A stretch of 64,000 nt of DNA from Lachnospiraceae bacterium (GCA_023663655.1 JAMPGZ010000001.1:479477-543476), one strand, 5' to 3'; shown: positions 1 to 9,656, counted from the first letter of the stretch. Numbers and translations are program-made. Notes: generated by a model from the sequence alone, not told the origin.

Positions 1-1470
1 TGAGGGTATCTCAGTAAGGTCAGTGTCTCTGAGATCAAGAGCCGAAAGACTGTACATGTTTTCTGTGATAACACGAATATCTGTCTCGCTCAATGTGCCA
101 TGAACCGTAAGCGAGCTTATGCGCGACGGAAGCTGACCCGATGCCTCGTATATAGCCTCAGCAAGAGCTTTTTTACCATCGAGAGTCACCTCAACCACCG
201 ACTCCTTCTCACCTACGACATTAAATATGTTCCAACGCGGATGTTTCTCATAAAGCTTCTTAGCCTCATCCTTCACAATGAGGTTGATCTTCCCGGCAGC
301 ATCGGCATTCAACGGGAAATCGCCCGATACCACCGGAGGAGTAGCTGCATCACAGGTAATCAGCACCAGCTCGCTCATATCCATCGCATCCTTAGCTATA
401 TTCCGAACAGAAGTTCCGAGATGGACCACACGCGGCTTTCCAAGTGTGCCGGTAGTAAGCTCGGTCACTCCATCGCCTGTCGAGATTGAAAGTATGCGTG
501 TATCAAAAAAAGCATTCTTTCCAATTTCAGTAACGGTTGAAGGAATCTCCACTTCGGTCACACTACGGCTCGCATTGCCGGCACAGCTATAAAAAGCGTT
601 CTGCCCGATTTTTTTCAGATTTGCAGGAAGTTTTATATCCTTAAGTTCATAACAACAATAAAAAGCTCTTTCGGGAATCTCTTCGATACCATCACCAATA
701 CGCACACTTATCATAGCAGCAGACCCAAAACAATTCGGGTCGATGTATTCAACCGAATTGGGAATCACAAGATTCCTTACGCCATGTTTCCCTTCACCAC
801 TTGCTTTTCCTGGGAGTGCATGCTCATAGATACGCTTCAAACTTGGCGGTAGAGTAATGTTTATGAGGGCATAGTTCAAGTAAAAGCACTCTCTGCCGAG
901 CTCTTCAAGCCCCTCGGGAAGATACACTTCTCTCAGCACAGGGCATGAGAAGAAAGCCTTTGCAGGAAGCGACTTCACCGCCGAGAATAGAGTGGCACGC
1001 TCAAGAGATTCATTGTCGCTGAACGCTCCGATGCCGATAGATTCTGTCGACAATGGCAGAGTGACCTTTTTCAATTGCGGCATTTTGGCAAAAGCATAGT
1101 CGCCGATGGTGAGAAGCTGACTTGGAAGCTCGTCAATATCAAGCAACGGGCAATTGTAGAATGCATAGTTGCCTATGTCGGTGATTGTGCGGGGCAACTC
1201 GATAAGAAACAGGTTGGGCGATGCTTCGAAAGCGCTCGTCTCGATCTGGCTCACGGTGTAGGATGCACCGCCGTAAGTCACTGTTTCAGGAATAAATGCC
1301 ATCTCAATTTCGCGAGCGGCGGGCTTGACTACCGACACCGCCGGAGACTGGTCTTCGACAACGGCATAACGGATGCCCTCATGCTCGAAAACAGTCCCTG
1401 TCTGCGGACGCATTGCCGCAAACGCCGGGATTGACAACAATCCCGCCATTAGAATCAGAAAATGTTTCAT
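1..1470 (-). CDS. BspA-like leucine-rich-repeat surface protein (partial, runs off the left edge)
   Basis: The reading frame is open from the ATG at 1470 to base 1, giving 490 codons without a stop; the C-terminus lies outside the window. The N-terminus is a signal peptide (MKHFLILMAGLLSIPAFA), followed by LRR_5/BspA-type repeats of the form 'I...AF..C..L..V.LP..L..IG..AF'. Such repeats usually make secreted or cell-surface adhesins in gut Bacteroidales. The gene is almost identical to the complete gene at 1665-4457, with a net in-frame 6 bp length difference. It lies 194 bp downstream of that copy in the same direction. The exact ligand cannot be read from the sequence. Confidence 0.85.
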   Translation of the reverse strand, partial: MKHFLILMAGLLSIPAFAAMRPQTGTVFEHEGIRYAVVEDQSPAVSVVKPAAREIEMAFIPETVTYGGASYTVSQIETSAFEASPNLFLIELPRTITDIGNYAFYNCPLLDIDELPSQLLTIGDYAFAKMPQLKKVTLPLSTESIGIGAFSDNESLERATLFSAVKSLPAKAFFSCPVLREVYLPEGLEELGRECFYLNYALINITLPPSLKRIYEHALPGKASGEGKHGVRNLVIPNSVEYIDPNCFGSAAMISVRIGDGIEEIPERAFYCCYELKDIKLPANLKKIGQNAFYSCAGNASRSVTEVEIPSTVTEIGKNAFFDTRILSISTGDGVTELTTGTLGKPRVVHLGTSVRNIAKDAMDMSELVLITCDAATPPVVSGDFPLNADAAGKINLIVKDEAKKLYEKHPRWNIFNVVGEKESVVEVTLDGKKALAEAIYEASGQLPSRISSLTVHGTLSETDIRVITENMYSLSALDLRDTDLTEIPS

Positions 1471-1603
1471 AAATGTAATTAATGTATGATTGGTAAAAAT
1501 AGATTTCATGCAGCGTGCATCTCCGAACACTCGTCCTGAAATGGCGCACGTAAAGCGGCACCGACTCTGCGAGCCGACACAATGATGGTATATTTGATAC
1601 GGG
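1..1603. repeat. Direct repeat, copy 1 (second copy 2994-4590)
   Basis: Bases 1-1470 align with 2994-4457, and the similarity continues through the upstream region to about 1603 and 4590 (both end in TTTGATACGGG). Differences are scattered substitutions plus a few in-frame length changes around 780-860 versus 3770-3850. This is a tandem gene duplication that carried the upstream region along. The repeat extends left of the window. Confidence 0.9.
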
Positions 1604-1664
1604 AAAAGCGTCATGAACCGTATTTGGCTCATGACGCATCGCTTACGCGTAAATCATAGTATCA

Positions 1665-4457
1665 TTATCTGATAATAATCTTCTCGGCTTTGTTGCCATG
1701 ACGGCGGACATAAACGCCCGGAGTCTGCGGACGCTTGTCAAGACGGAGTCCCGAGAGAGTGTACCATATTTCGACACCCTCCACATCGTCGCCTTCAATA
1801 GCGTCAATGCTCGATGTCTTCATGTTGATTACGAGCTTGCCCACAGCGGCGGCGGGAAGCAGCACGGAGTTGCCCTCCATCTGTGAGGTGATGTCCTCGC
1901 CGTTGAGAGTCACAGCCTCGATTTCATCAAGGGGCACATTGTTGATGAACACGCGGTAGCCCTTCTTGTTGGACTCCGAGTTCAACTGGGCGCCGTCAAA
2001 CAGAGCGGCGAAATGCTTGCCGCTCGCAAGGTCGGACAACTGAGTGGCACGGGCACGGCTCATGACACGCACAGTGGCGCTTTCATCATAGTCCTTGACA
2101 ACTTCCTTAGCCTCCTCACTTTCGATTATATCCTTATACTCATCCTCAGGCAGCATGGTCACATCTCCGTCACCGTTGATCGCCACGTCGAGAGTGTTCT
2201 CAAGATGACCGAACGCACCCCACTGCGGAGCGTTAAGATAAGAGAAGAATGATTGAGCAGGAACTGTCAGCGTACACTTCTGAGTCTGAACTCCGCTGAA
2301 TGCGCCGGTTGCAGCCGACGGAGCATTGATGGCACGGCAGCTCAGCGCGCGCAGACGTGAAGAGTTGGGCATAATTCTGGTGTTCACTTCAGACAATGTC
2401 GATGGAAGGCTGAGTGATACGATATCTCTTGCTTCTGAAAGGAATCCAGTGGGGATGGATGTCAGATTTTCGCCGAGCGAAAGCACACGAAGCGGCGATT
2501 CAAAGAAAGTCTCTTTTCCGAGCACTTTCACCGTACCGGGTATCTCCACGCTTTCTACAGCTGTAATCGCCAACACACGGTCTCTGAGCGATTCAAGACG
2601 CTGAGGCAGAAGAACTGTTTTCAGATTGCGGCAGATATAGAATGTGTAATCCATATCAGTCACACGGCAATTGCTGAAATCAGCATATTCAAGAAGGTCA
2701 CAACTGCCAAATGCTGCAGTGCTAATTGATTCAAGTCGGTCATTGGCAATCATGCTTCTTATTGAAGAACAACCGTTAAATGCACGATAACCGATGGTTC
2801 TCAATGATTCAGGAAGATGATTGATCGTGATGCTCGCACAGTCCAAGAACGCCTCCTTACCAATGCTTTCAAGAGTTTCCGGAAGTTCTTCAAGCGACAT
2901 TGAGTAACATCCGCTGAAAGCCAAATTTCCGATACTCCTGAGATGGCTCGGAAGCACCATTTTCTTCAGGTTCTTGAATCCTTGGAACATTCCTGAGGGT
3001 ATCTCAGTAAGGTCAGTGTCTCTGAGATCAAGAGCCGAAAGACTGTACATGTTTTCTGTGATAACACGAATATCTGTCTCGCTCAATGTGCCATGAACCG
3101 TAAGCGAGCTTATGCGCGACGGAAGCTGACCCGATGCCTCGTATATAGCCTCAGCAAGAGCTTTTTTACCATCGAGAGTCACCTCAACCACCGACTCCTT
3201 CTCACCTACGACATTAAATATGTTCCAACGCGGATGTTTCTCATAAAGCTTCTTAACATCATCCTTTACAATGAGATTGATCTTTCCCGCTGCATCAGCA
3301 TTCAACGGGAAATCGCCCGATACTACCGGCGGAGTAGCTGCATCACAGGTAATCAGCACCAGTTCGCTCATGTCCATCGCATCCTTAGCTATATTCCGGA
3401 CAGAAGTTCCGAGATGCACAGCACGCGGCTTTCCAAGTGTGCCGGAAGTAAGCTCGGTCACTCCATCACCTGTAGAGATTGAAAGTATACGTGTATCCAA
3501 AAAAGCATTCTTCCCTATTTCAGTAACGGTTGAAGGAATATCTACTTCTGTCACGCTGCGGCTTGCATTACCGGCACAGCTATAAAAAGCGTTCTGCCCT
3601 ATTTTTTTCAGATTTGCAGGAAGTTTTATATCCTTTAATTCATAGCATAGATAAAAAGCTCCTTCGGGAATCTCTTCGATACCATCACCAATGCGCACAC
3701 TTATAAAAGCAGCAGAAGAAAAACATCTCGGGGCGATGTATTCAACCGAATTGGGAATCACAAGATTTCTCAAACCTTTCTGTTCGGGAGCATACCCTGG
3801 TATCGCTTTAGCATAAATTCGCTTTAAGCCGGGAGGAAGGATAAGTTCCGTGATGGCATAGTCATTGAGAAAGCACTCTCTGCCAAGCTCCTCAAGCCCC
3901 TCGGGGAGATACACTTCCCTCAGCACAGGGCATGAGGAAAAAGCCTTTGCAGGAAGCGACTTCACAGCCGAGAAGAGAGTGGCGCGTTCAAGAGCTTCAT
4001 TGTCGCTGAACGCTCCGATGCCGATAGATTCTGTCGACAATGGCAGAGTGACCTTTTTCAATTGCGGCATTTTGGCAAAAGCATAGTCGCCGATGGTGAG
4101 AAGCTGACTTGGAAGCTCGTCAATATCAAGCAACGGGCAATTGTAGAATGCATAGTTGCCTATGTCGGTGATTGTGCGGGGCAACTCGATAAGAAACAGG
4201 TTGGGCGATGCTTCGAAAGCGCTCGTCTCGATCTGGCTCACGGTGTAGGATGCACCGCCGTAAGTCACTGTTTCAGGAATAAATGCCATCTCAATTTCGC
4301 GAGCGGCGGGCTTGACTACCGACACCGCCGGAGACTGGTCTTCGACAACGGCATAACGGATGCCCTCATGCTCGAAAACAGTCCCTGTCTGCGGACGCAT
4401 TGCCGCAAACGCCGGGATTGACAACAATCCCGCCATTAGAATCAGAAAATGTTTCAT
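1665..4457 (-). CDS. BspA-like leucine-rich-repeat secreted protein with C-terminal sorting-like tail
   Basis: This is a 930-residue protein, taking the ATG at 4457. That start gives a clean signal peptide (MKHFLILMAGLLSIPAFA) and matches the paralogue at 1470; the frame stays open 70 codons further upstream but that part looks non-coding. Two blocks of LRR_5/BspA repeats (about residues 60-380 and 470-740) flank a Bacteroidales-type linker. The end, IWYTLSGLRLD...PGVYV then a basic stretch, resembles the C-terminal tail of type IX-type or related surface sorting signals seen in Bacteroidetes. The likely role is an exported, surface-associated binding protein. The ligand is unknown. Confidence 0.85.
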   Translation of the reverse strand: MKHFLILMAGLLSIPAFAAMRPQTGTVFEHEGIRYAVVEDQSPAVSVVKPAAREIEMAFIPETVTYGGASYTVSQIETSAFEASPNLFLIELPRTITDIGNYAFYNCPLLDIDELPSQLLTIGDYAFAKMPQLKKVTLPLSTESIGIGAFSDNEALERATLFSAVKSLPAKAFSSCPVLREVYLPEGLEELGRECFLNDYAITELILPPGLKRIYAKAIPGYAPEQKGLRNLVIPNSVEYIAPRCFSSAAFISVRIGDGIEEIPEGAFYLCYELKDIKLPANLKKIGQNAFYSCAGNASRSVTEVDIPSTVTEIGKNAFLDTRILSISTGDGVTELTSGTLGKPRAVHLGTSVRNIAKDAMDMSELVLITCDAATPPVVSGDFPLNADAAGKINLIVKDDVKKLYEKHPRWNIFNVVGEKESVVEVTLDGKKALAEAIYEASGQLPSRISSLTVHGTLSETDIRVITENMYSLSALDLRDTDLTEIPSGMFQGFKNLKKMVLPSHLRSIGNLAFSGCYSMSLEELPETLESIGKEAFLDCASITINHLPESLRTIGYRAFNGCSSIRSMIANDRLESISTAAFGSCDLLEYADFSNCRVTDMDYTFYICRNLKTVLLPQRLESLRDRVLAITAVESVEIPGTVKVLGKETFFESPLRVLSLGENLTSIPTGFLSEARDIVSLSLPSTLSEVNTRIMPNSSRLRALSCRAINAPSAATGAFSGVQTQKCTLTVPAQSFFSYLNAPQWGAFGHLENTLDVAINGDGDVTMLPEDEYKDIIESEEAKEVVKDYDESATVRVMSRARATQLSDLASGKHFAALFDGAQLNSESNKKGYRVFINNVPLDEIEAVTLNGEDITSQMEGNSVLLPAAAVGKLVINMKTSSIDAIEGDDVEGVEIWYTLSGLRLDKRPQTPGVYVRRHGNKAEKIIIR

Positions 4458-4932
4458 AAATGTAATTAATATATGATTGGTAAAAATAGATTTCAGACCG
4501 CACGCCTCTCCGAACTCCCGTTCCGAAATGGCACACTTAAAGCGGCACCGACTCTGCGAGCCGACACAATGATGGGATATTTGATACGGGGATTTCCCGT
4601 GACTGCACATTTCGCCCATAGCAACCGTTGATGCCTTGGATAAAATGTTGCAGACGGGACACAACATAAATACACTTAAACTTCAAGGAAGGAGAGCCGT
4701 CCCATTACTTTCAGCTGATAGCCGAATTGCAATTGTAATGTAACCTTCCGTCCTCCCCGCAGGGAGGATTTGCAGTACAAATTTATCATCTCCACCCTTA
4801 TATTTCCAAATATTTCACTGTTTTTAACACAGATTCACACCCACCCTACCTCAACACAAAAGCACACCACCCCCGTGAGGACAGCACCAAAGCTCGCAGT
4901 GCTAAGGATACAACATCTAAGTCCGCAGCTGG

Positions 4933-5215
4933 CAGTGCCGAGAGGCACGCAGCCGTCTATATCCCCGGCTGCCGCGAAGCAAAGCCGGAAAAAATGAATC
5001 CGAATGGATTCATCATTCGGTAGCCGTGTGCCGAGCCAAAGGCGAGACCCCCGGAAAGGATATGACGTGGTTATTGAATCTGAAAGATTCATCTTTAGTC
5101 AATCGGTTGTCTTTATACACGGATGATTCTTTCAGAATCAAAATTATATCGCATTATTTCCGTGGGTCTCGCTACGCTCGGCCCACGGCTACCGAATGAT
5201 GTTTCCTGCGGAAAC
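4933..5215. repeat. Composite intergenic palindromic repeat
   Basis: The gap 4458-5298 has no credible gene. It holds short inverted repeats: GAATCC/GGATTC near 4995, AATCTGAAAGATT near 5078, GATTCTTTCAGAATC near 5124, and CGTGGG/CCCACG at 5161-5187. The block around 4990-5140 is a diverged copy of the blocks at 52298-52482 and 57370-57552. The part 4933-4992 resembles 54099-54155 (AGTGCCGA..AGGCACG then CCCCG..AAGCGAAGCAAAG). This makes it a member of a dispersed non-coding repeat family. Confidence 0.7.
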
Positions 5216-5283
5216 ACTGTGTAATTTTTCTTGGGGTGGTGCAAGATCAGCGCATTTTTGTCTTACACGACCGTTTTTTTTTG

Positions 5284-5291
5284 TATTTTTG
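5284..5291 (+). promoter_or_regulatory. Bacteroidetes -7 element (TATTTTTG)
   Basis: TATTTTTG fits TAnnTTTG. It lies only 7 nt before the ATG at 5299, so the transcript would have almost no leader. No well-spaced TTTG -33 element was found. Confidence 0.5.
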
Positions 5292-5298
5292 CACCACG

Positions 5299-6351
5299 AT
5301 GATTAAGATTGGCAATATAGTAACTTTTCTGCGGATCATGATCTTGGCTGTGATGCCGGGCATGGTGATGACCGCCTGTGATGATGAGCCTGAATTCCGC
5401 ATAACAGGCACTGTGGAAGGGCTTGGAACACGTCACATCTCGATGATATATGCCGCCGACGGAGCGCTCCACACGGTGACGACTACCGCCATCGACGGTA
5501 AATTCAGCCTCACCGGCTCGTCGCGCGACTACACGCTGGTGGAACTTCTGTCGCCTCAGGGCAAGGTGTTTTCGCGGCTTCTCGCGAAAAACGGACAGAA
5601 CATAAAATGCCGGCTCGACATCGACGACCCCTACAAACTTGAGATGAAGGGGAGCAAGCCGGTGGAGCAGTTGGCAAAATTTCTCACTAAAAATCATGAC
5701 TTGCTTACCGACGGCACCCAGGAGATGATCAACAAGAGCATCGAGGAATATGTGCAATCCAATCCCGACAATATACTGTCGTCGCTGATGCTGCTTACGA
5801 TGTATGACGCATCGGACAACGAGGCTAAGACCAGCACCCTTTTTGCCTCTCTAAGCCCCGAGGCGCGTCCCGACAAACTCGTTGCCGGATACAGGCTGCA
5901 ATTGTCACAAAACAACAACGCCGCAATCAACACAAAAGTAAAGCCTGTCACCGTCAAAAACTCCAAAGACTCGGTGGAACGCTTCGTGCCGCTCCGATCA
6001 AGCTATACGCTGATGTATTTCTCGGCAGGCTCCAAGCAGAGCTCCGACACTGTCAACCGCGCCCTGCTGCCCGCCTATAACCGCTATCCCCGCCGCCGAC
6101 TGAGGGTGATGGAGATCTCTTTCGCACCTGACTCCGCGCAATGGAGGCGCTCGATTGAGAATGACACATTGAAATGGTCCCGCTCGTGGGTGCCGGGAGG
6201 AGTTGCCTCGCCGATGTTCTATGACCTGAGCATTCCACGTCTACCCTATTACATCCTCTCCGACTCGATAGGGACACAGGTGTATCGCGGGTCATCGATA
6301 GCGACAGCAATAGATTCACTTGACAGCCGTATGTCGGCAAAACACAAGTAG
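5299..6351 (+). CDS. DUF4369-type lipoprotein
   Basis: This is a 350-residue protein. The frame is open from 5236, but ATG 5299 is preferred. It follows the promoter-like TATTTTTG and yields a lipoprotein signal ending in MVMTAC, with the lipobox Cys at about residue 27. The region after it (ITGTVEGLGTRHISMIYAADG... then DGKFSLTG) is the DUF4369 beta-sandwich usually found at the N-terminus of Bacteroidetes thioredoxin-like lipoproteins. A CxxC motif is absent, and the C-terminal half (SYTLMYFSAG...) looks like a thioredoxin fold without the active cysteines. It sits 3 bp upstream of the methyltransferase gene at 6355 and is probably co-transcribed. The function is unknown. Confidence 0.75.
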   Translation: MIKIGNIVTFLRIMILAVMPGMVMTACDDEPEFRITGTVEGLGTRHISMIYAADGALHTVTTTAIDGKFSLTGSSRDYTLVELLSPQGKVFSRLLAKNGQNIKCRLDIDDPYKLEMKGSKPVEQLAKFLTKNHDLLTDGTQEMINKSIEEYVQSNPDNILSSLMLLTMYDASDNEAKTSTLFASLSPEARPDKLVAGYRLQLSQNNNAAINTKVKPVTVKNSKDSVERFVPLRSSYTLMYFSAGSKQSSDTVNRALLPAYNRYPRRRLRVMEISFAPDSAQWRRSIENDTLKWSRSWVPGGVASPMFYDLSIPRLPYYILSDSIGTQVYRGSSIATAIDSLDSRMSAKHK

Positions 6352-6354
6352 CCC

Positions 6355-7056
6355 ATGCCAACCATATACCTACTACCATCGACAATGAGCGACACCGCTC
6401 CGCAGAAGGTGCTTCCCGCCGGAAACATCGAGATCGCGCGGCGGCTGAAATTCTTCATCGTGGAAAATCTGCGCACCGCCCGGCGGTTTCTGAAAGCGTG
6501 TGACCGCGACATCGACATCGACGGGCTGACATTCTTCGAGCTCAACCGCCACACCTCGCCAGAAGAGGTAGCCGGAATGCTCAATCCGGCAGCCGAGGGG
6601 CATGACATAGGGATAATCTCAGAAGCCGGATGCCCCGCGATAGCCGACCCGGGAGCCGACGTAGTGGCGATAGCACAGAGAAAAGGCTACGATGTGTGTC
6701 CGCTTGTGGGACCGTCGAGCATAATCCTGTCGCTCATGGCATCGGGGTTCAACGGACAGAGCTTCGCTTTTCTGGGCTATCTTCCCATCGACGCGTCGCA
6801 ACGCTCGGCAGCGATGCACGCCATGGAACGCAGGATAAAATCAGAGTCGCAGACCCAGATTTTCATCGAGACTCCCTACCGCAACAATAAGCTCATAGCC
6901 GAACTCTCCCGCACCTTGCCGGGACAGATGATGCTGTGTGTTGCCTCGGACATCACCGGCAGCAAGGAGAAAATAATCACCCGCCCGCTATCATGGTGGG
7001 CGAAGGCTAACTACAATTACGACAAAACCCCAACGATATTCCTTCTGTACAGATAA
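6355..7056 (+). CDS. SAM-dependent methyltransferase, tetrapyrrole methylase/RsmI-like
   Basis: This 233-residue protein has the tetrapyrrole-methylase fold. Signatures are GIISEAGCPAIADPGADVV (about residues 83-101) and PLVGPSSIILSLMASGFNGQ, followed by FLGYLP, as in the RsmI family that 2'-O-methylates 16S rRNA C1402. It is shorter than canonical RsmI and starts differently (IYLLPSTMSD). It therefore matches the second, short RsmI-like paralogue common in Bacteroidetes, whose substrate is not certain. Its stop overlaps the next start (TAATG at 7054-7058). Confidence 0.85.
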   Translation: MPTIYLLPSTMSDTAPQKVLPAGNIEIARRLKFFIVENLRTARRFLKACDRDIDIDGLTFFELNRHTSPEEVAGMLNPAAEGHDIGIISEAGCPAIADPGADVVAIAQRKGYDVCPLVGPSSIILSLMASGFNGQSFAFLGYLPIDASQRSAAMHAMERRIKSESQTQIFIETPYRNNKLIAELSRTLPGQMMLCVASDITGSKEKIITRPLSWWAKANYNYDKTPTIFLLYR

Positions 7057-8093
7057 TGGCACGAAAAAGCTTCGACAACAGCAGATTTCCCGGTCTATTT
7101 GACGACCCGGAACCCGGAAATTCCGAAAGCGGCATACAGCTTCCGACATCCGGCTTCCCCCATGTCGCCACCGGAATCCTGTCGGGAGGAATCACCCCCG
7201 CGCCACAAGTGAGGCTCAACCCGTTGGGGCCTGTAGTGGTGAAGCCGGTGCCCAATAAGATAACATTCCTGTCATTCGGCAGCGGCAGCAGCGGCAACTG
7301 CGCTTATATCGGCGACTCTACGGCAGGATTTCTCATCGACGCCGGAGTCGATGCCAAAACCGTGCTCGACGGGCTTGCCGCCAACAATATCCCCATCTCC
7401 AACGTGAAAGGGATATGCATCACCCATGACCACAGCGACCACATGAGATATGCCTACACGCTGGTGCGAAAACATCGCCACATAGGCATCTACTGCACGC
7501 CGCGCGCCATGAACGGCATATTGCGCCGCCATAATGTGTCGCGCCGCATCAAGGACTACCACACTGCCATCTACAAAGAGATCCCCTTCACGATAGGCAA
7601 TTTCACGATCACGGCGTTTGAGGTGATGCACGACGGCAGCGACAATGCCGGATTCTTTGTGCAGCATGACGACCGCGGCTTTGCCATCGCCACCGACCTC
7701 GGCTGCATATCGGACCGCGCCGACCACTATATGCGCCAAGCCGACTATCTCATGATCGAGAGTAACTATGACTTGAATATGTTGCTGTTTGGCAGCTATC
7801 CGGAATATCTGAAATCAAGGATACGCAACGTCAACGGGCATCTCGACAATAAGGTCACGGCTGAATATTTGGCTAAAATCTACACTCCGAAACTACGCTA
7901 TGTGTTCCTGTGCCATCTGAGCCGCGACAACAACACCCCCGACGCCGCCCTCGCCGCCTCACGGCAAGCGCTTGAAGGGATAGGGCTGAAGGTGGGCAAC
8001 GGGCTCAATACCCCCGAGGATAACGCCGCCAACATACAGGTCATCGCCCTGCCACGATTTGACTGCTCTCCGCTGTTCTGCCTGCGCCCGTAG
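7056..8093 (+). CDS. MBL-fold metallohydrolase, YycJ/WalJ-like
   Basis: The 345-residue protein has a metallo-beta-lactamase fold beginning at about residue 68 (FLSFGSGSSGNCAYIG). The metal-binding motif THDHSDH is at about residue 127, and later ligands are in FEVMHDGSDNAGF and ATDLG; NGHLDN and LCHLSRDNN close the site. These are the features of YycJ/WalJ, a 5'-3' exonuclease-like family. The first 67 residues (Pro/Gly-rich) are an extension not typical of the family. It is translationally coupled to the upstream methyltransferase by a 1 bp overlap. Confidence 0.85.
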   Translation: MARKSFDNSRFPGLFDDPEPGNSESGIQLPTSGFPHVATGILSGGITPAPQVRLNPLGPVVVKPVPNKITFLSFGSGSSGNCAYIGDSTAGFLIDAGVDAKTVLDGLAANNIPISNVKGICITHDHSDHMRYAYTLVRKHRHIGIYCTPRAMNGILRRHNVSRRIKDYHTAIYKEIPFTIGNFTITAFEVMHDGSDNAGFFVQHDDRGFAIATDLGCISDRADHYMRQADYLMIESNYDLNMLLFGSYPEYLKSRIRNVNGHLDNKVTAEYLAKIYTPKLRYVFLCHLSRDNNTPDAALAASRQALEGIGLKVGNGLNTPEDNAANIQVIALPRFDCSPLFCLRP

Positions 8094-8097
8094 TGAT

Positions 8098-9003
8098 TCA
8101 AAGGGAATAGGACACGGAAGCCTGAACGAATGGAGCCGTCTTTCTGCGACAATCAAAATATTCCTTTGTGCCGGTCACTCCATTCACCCTACACGACATT
8201 TTGACCGCAACTCCGCACTGGGCGTCAAAATACAGATTACGTGCCAACCGATGGCGATATTTCACCGTGGGACGGAATGCCGTAGTTGTAAACCGGCACC
8301 GCTTAGGCAAGCTTTCATCATCAGGCTTGAAATAGAATGACTTCACATCGATATCAGCTCCGAAGCTGATCAAATCATCGCGCGTGGGGGTATAGTCAAA
8401 TCCAAACATTCCACCATATAGATTGAGCAGCCAACGGTCGTTAAACCGGTGCCGATACATAAAAACAAGAAATGCAGGAATCTTGGATGTGGAATTGATC
8501 ATGACAAGCGGACCAAGTCCGAATTGCGTGTCCCTGTCAGCTTTCAGCATCACCAACGCCATCGCGATTCCCGACACACGTGCAAATCCGCCGATGCCCC
8601 ATTCGCTATTCACCATAGCCATTCCCATGACCGGTTTTCCAAGCAATCTGAGCCTAAGCATCGATGTCAAACCTATCTGCCCCATTGTGTGAGTTCCATT
8701 GAGGTTTATCTCATCAGGATCATATCCATCAGAAATATCGTCATCGCTAAAATCGACATTCACCGCAGAATACCGGGCATTAGCCGTAAGCGTGAAAGCG
8801 CGGCTGCTGACAATTTCATACGAAATACGTCCATCGTAACCGTCACGCACGGAACTGAACCCACGGTTATACGAGATTCCAAAGTTGGTCTTCACCATGC
8901 CATAACCGCCCTGACTTATGTTCACGTCAGATTCGGTTTGCGACCATCCGGCAACAGAACACAATATCAGTGCTGCCGAGGATAATATTCTTTTAAACAA
9001 CAT
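8098..9003 (-). CDS. Predicted outer-membrane beta-barrel protein
   Basis: The 301-residue protein has a signal peptide (MLFKRILSSAALILCSVAGWSQ). Alternating amphipathic strands follow (NFGISYNRGF, YEIVSSRAFTLTANARYSAVNVDF, RHRFNDRWLLNLYGGMFGFDY), and the chain ends in an aromatic/Leu terminus (ASVSYSL) as in outer-membrane barrels. No specific family is recognised. The gene converges on the YycJ gene with only 4 bp between stops. The promoter-like TATCTTTG lies 5 nt from the ATG. Confidence 0.7.
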   Translation of the reverse strand: MLFKRILSSAALILCSVAGWSQTESDVNISQGGYGMVKTNFGISYNRGFSSVRDGYDGRISYEIVSSRAFTLTANARYSAVNVDFSDDDISDGYDPDEINLNGTHTMGQIGLTSMLRLRLLGKPVMGMAMVNSEWGIGGFARVSGIAMALVMLKADRDTQFGLGPLVMINSTSKIPAFLVFMYRHRFNDRWLLNLYGGMFGFDYTPTRDDLISFGADIDVKSFYFKPDDESLPKRCRFTTTAFRPTVKYRHRLARNLYFDAQCGVAVKMSCRVNGVTGTKEYFDCRRKTAPFVQASVSYSL

Positions 9004-9008
9004 GAAAA

Positions 9009-9016
9009 CAAAGATA
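9009..9016 (-). promoter_or_regulatory. Bacteroidetes -7 element (TATCTTTG)
   Basis: On the minus strand TATCTTTG ends 5 nt before the ATG at 9003, which would make the mRNA nearly leaderless. No good -33 element was seen. Confidence 0.5.
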
Positions 9017-9045
9017 CGATGATTTGAACGACAATCACAAATTAA

Positions 9046-9077
9046 TTTGCAAAAACCGATTCACATAGCTAACTTTG
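9046..9077 (+). promoter_or_regulatory. Bacteroidetes promoter (TTTG-N20-TAACTTTG)
   Basis: TTTG at 9046-9049 and TAACTTTG at 9070-9077 are separated by exactly 20 nt and precede the gene at 9104 with a leader of about 23 nt. Confidence 0.75.
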
Positions 9078-9103
9078 CTCTTATAACCTAAATAACAACA
9101 GAT

Positions 9104-9637
9104 ATGGCAAATCAAAACAACGCTCAAGAGTGGGTAAACAGCCGCTGCTGGGCTAATGGATGGAATGTAGAGGCTGACGCTACCATCAACGCTGAAGAAT
9201 TCGCCTCACAATATGAGAAAAACAAGGAATTGTGGGACAAGCTTTTCCAATTCCTCGCTGAAACCGATCTCAAGACCCTCGAAGCCGGCAAGATAGTGCT
9301 CGTGCCGGAACGCCTGTGGATCAACGTGCTTGAATACACTCCCAAAAGCGCCGAAGACACCAAGGTGGAAAGCCACCGCAACATGATCGACCTTCAGTAC
9401 ACATTTGAAGGAAACGAGCTGATGGGTCTTGCCGACAAGGTGATCGAAACCGAGGAGTACAACCCTGTTAAAGACGTGACAAAATACCGTGCCGACGGCG
9501 AAGTGAGCTATGTGCCCGCAACACCCGACCGTTTCTTCCTATACTTCCCTTGCGATATGCACCAGCCTTCAGTGCAGGCTCCCGGCGAAGTTAAGCCGAG
9601 CCGCAAGATCGTAGGCAAAATTGAATACGCAAAATAA
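9104..9637 (+). CDS. YhcH/YjgK/YiaL (DUF386) family protein
   Basis: The 177-residue protein matches the EbgC/TabA/YiaL cupin-like family. It has an early segment with ...LAETDLKTLEAGKIVL, a central ESHRNMIDLQYTFEGNELMG that supplies His/Glu metal ligands, and the signature FFLYFPCDMHQPSVQ near residue 147. Members act on sugars or sugar acids (anomerase-like or accessory roles). The substrate cannot be set here. It is monocistronic, with its own promoter at 9046-9077 and a strong terminator at 9657-9696. Confidence 0.85.
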   Translation: MANQNNAQEWVNSRCWANGWNVEADATINAEEFASQYEKNKELWDKLFQFLAETDLKTLEAGKIVLVPERLWINVLEYTPKSAEDTKVESHRNMIDLQYTFEGNELMGLADKVIETEEYNPVKDVTKYRADGEVSYVPATPDRFFLYFPCDMHQPSVQAPGEVKPSRKIVGKIEYAK

Positions 9638-9656
9638 CATTCGAGTCTGATAAATC

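Noticed and set aside
4458..4667. 70-residue N-terminal extension of the LRR protein
   Set aside because: The signal peptide begins at the ATG 4457 and the tandem copy shares that start; the extension is not conserved in the duplicate.
4770..4997. 75-codon plus-strand frame
   Set aside because: Low-complexity Thr/Pro/Lys coding across the composite repeat, without start signal or conservation cue.
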